Shown one piece after another: positions 5,753-5,815 of a stretch of 5,815 nucleotides of DNA. The translations under genes were made by a program, and so were the position numbers. The notes under the pieces are model-generated. The model saw nothing but the letters and a program-made list of their open reading frames with translations. It did no database searches and had not been told where the DNA came from. Origin of the DNA: Candidatus Bathyarchaeota archaeon (GTDB lineage Archaea > Thermoproteota > Bathyarchaeia > Bathyarchaeales > WAQA01); the NCBI GenBank assembly GCA_015520475.1, contig WAQA01000123.1, forward strand, positions 1 through 5,815, given 5' to 3'. Every line of letters begins with the position of its first letter. Positions within the stretch are counted from its first letter, which is position 1.

Positions 5753-5815
5753 CTCCCCAATTATGGCACCGCAGGAAATCTAAAGGATATCTGAGAGAAG
5801 AATAGCTATCAGAAC

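Noticed and set aside
5722..5805. Short + strand frame starting at ATG 5722 (27 codons)
   Set aside because: It starts upstream of the only plausible + strand TATA box, has no ribosome site and no recognisable sequence.

Overview
This window looks like chromosomal DNA from an archaeon. The evidence is an archaeal-type (about 230-residue) triosephosphate isomerase, an endonuclease Q homologue ending in a PCNA-interacting peptide, TATA-box promoters of archaeal spacing, GTG and TTG starts with GGTG/GGAGGT ribosome sites, and T-rich rather than hairpin-plus-U terminators. Heavy use of ATA (Ile) and AGA/AGG (Arg) codons fits a thermophilic or thermophile-derived lineage. The phylum cannot be fixed from the sequence alone.

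Layout. Left part, + strand: a complete endonuclease Q (deaminated-DNA repair nuclease, 55-1362), then after 59 bases an unrecognised 317-residue protein (1422-2375) that appears to consist of two copies of one domain. It converges on a minus-strand orphan PqqD-like protein (2478-2918) across a 102-base intergenic region with some potential secondary structure. Middle, - strand: triosephosphate isomerase (3909-4604) followed closely by a DUF89-type metal-dependent phosphatase (2984-3886), probably one transcription unit driven by a TATA box at about 4642-4650. The PqqD-like gene follows them on the same strand but has its own TATA box and two near-identical palindromes across its core promoter. 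Right part, - strand: a xylose-isomerase-like TIM-barrel protein (4729-5637) with its own promoter and a T-rich terminator. The last ~120 bases hold a possible divergent promoter pointing out of the window.

How they fit together. EndoQ is DNA repair. Triosephosphate isomerase, the DUF89 phosphatase and the TIM-barrel isomerase are central or carbohydrate-metabolism enzymes and may form a sugar-phosphate neighbourhood. The least explained genes are the duplicated-domain protein and the orphan PqqD-like protein; they are adjacent but convergent, and no radical SAM enzyme, precursor peptide or transporter accompanies them here. I see no mobile element, CRISPR array, tRNA or rRNA in the window.
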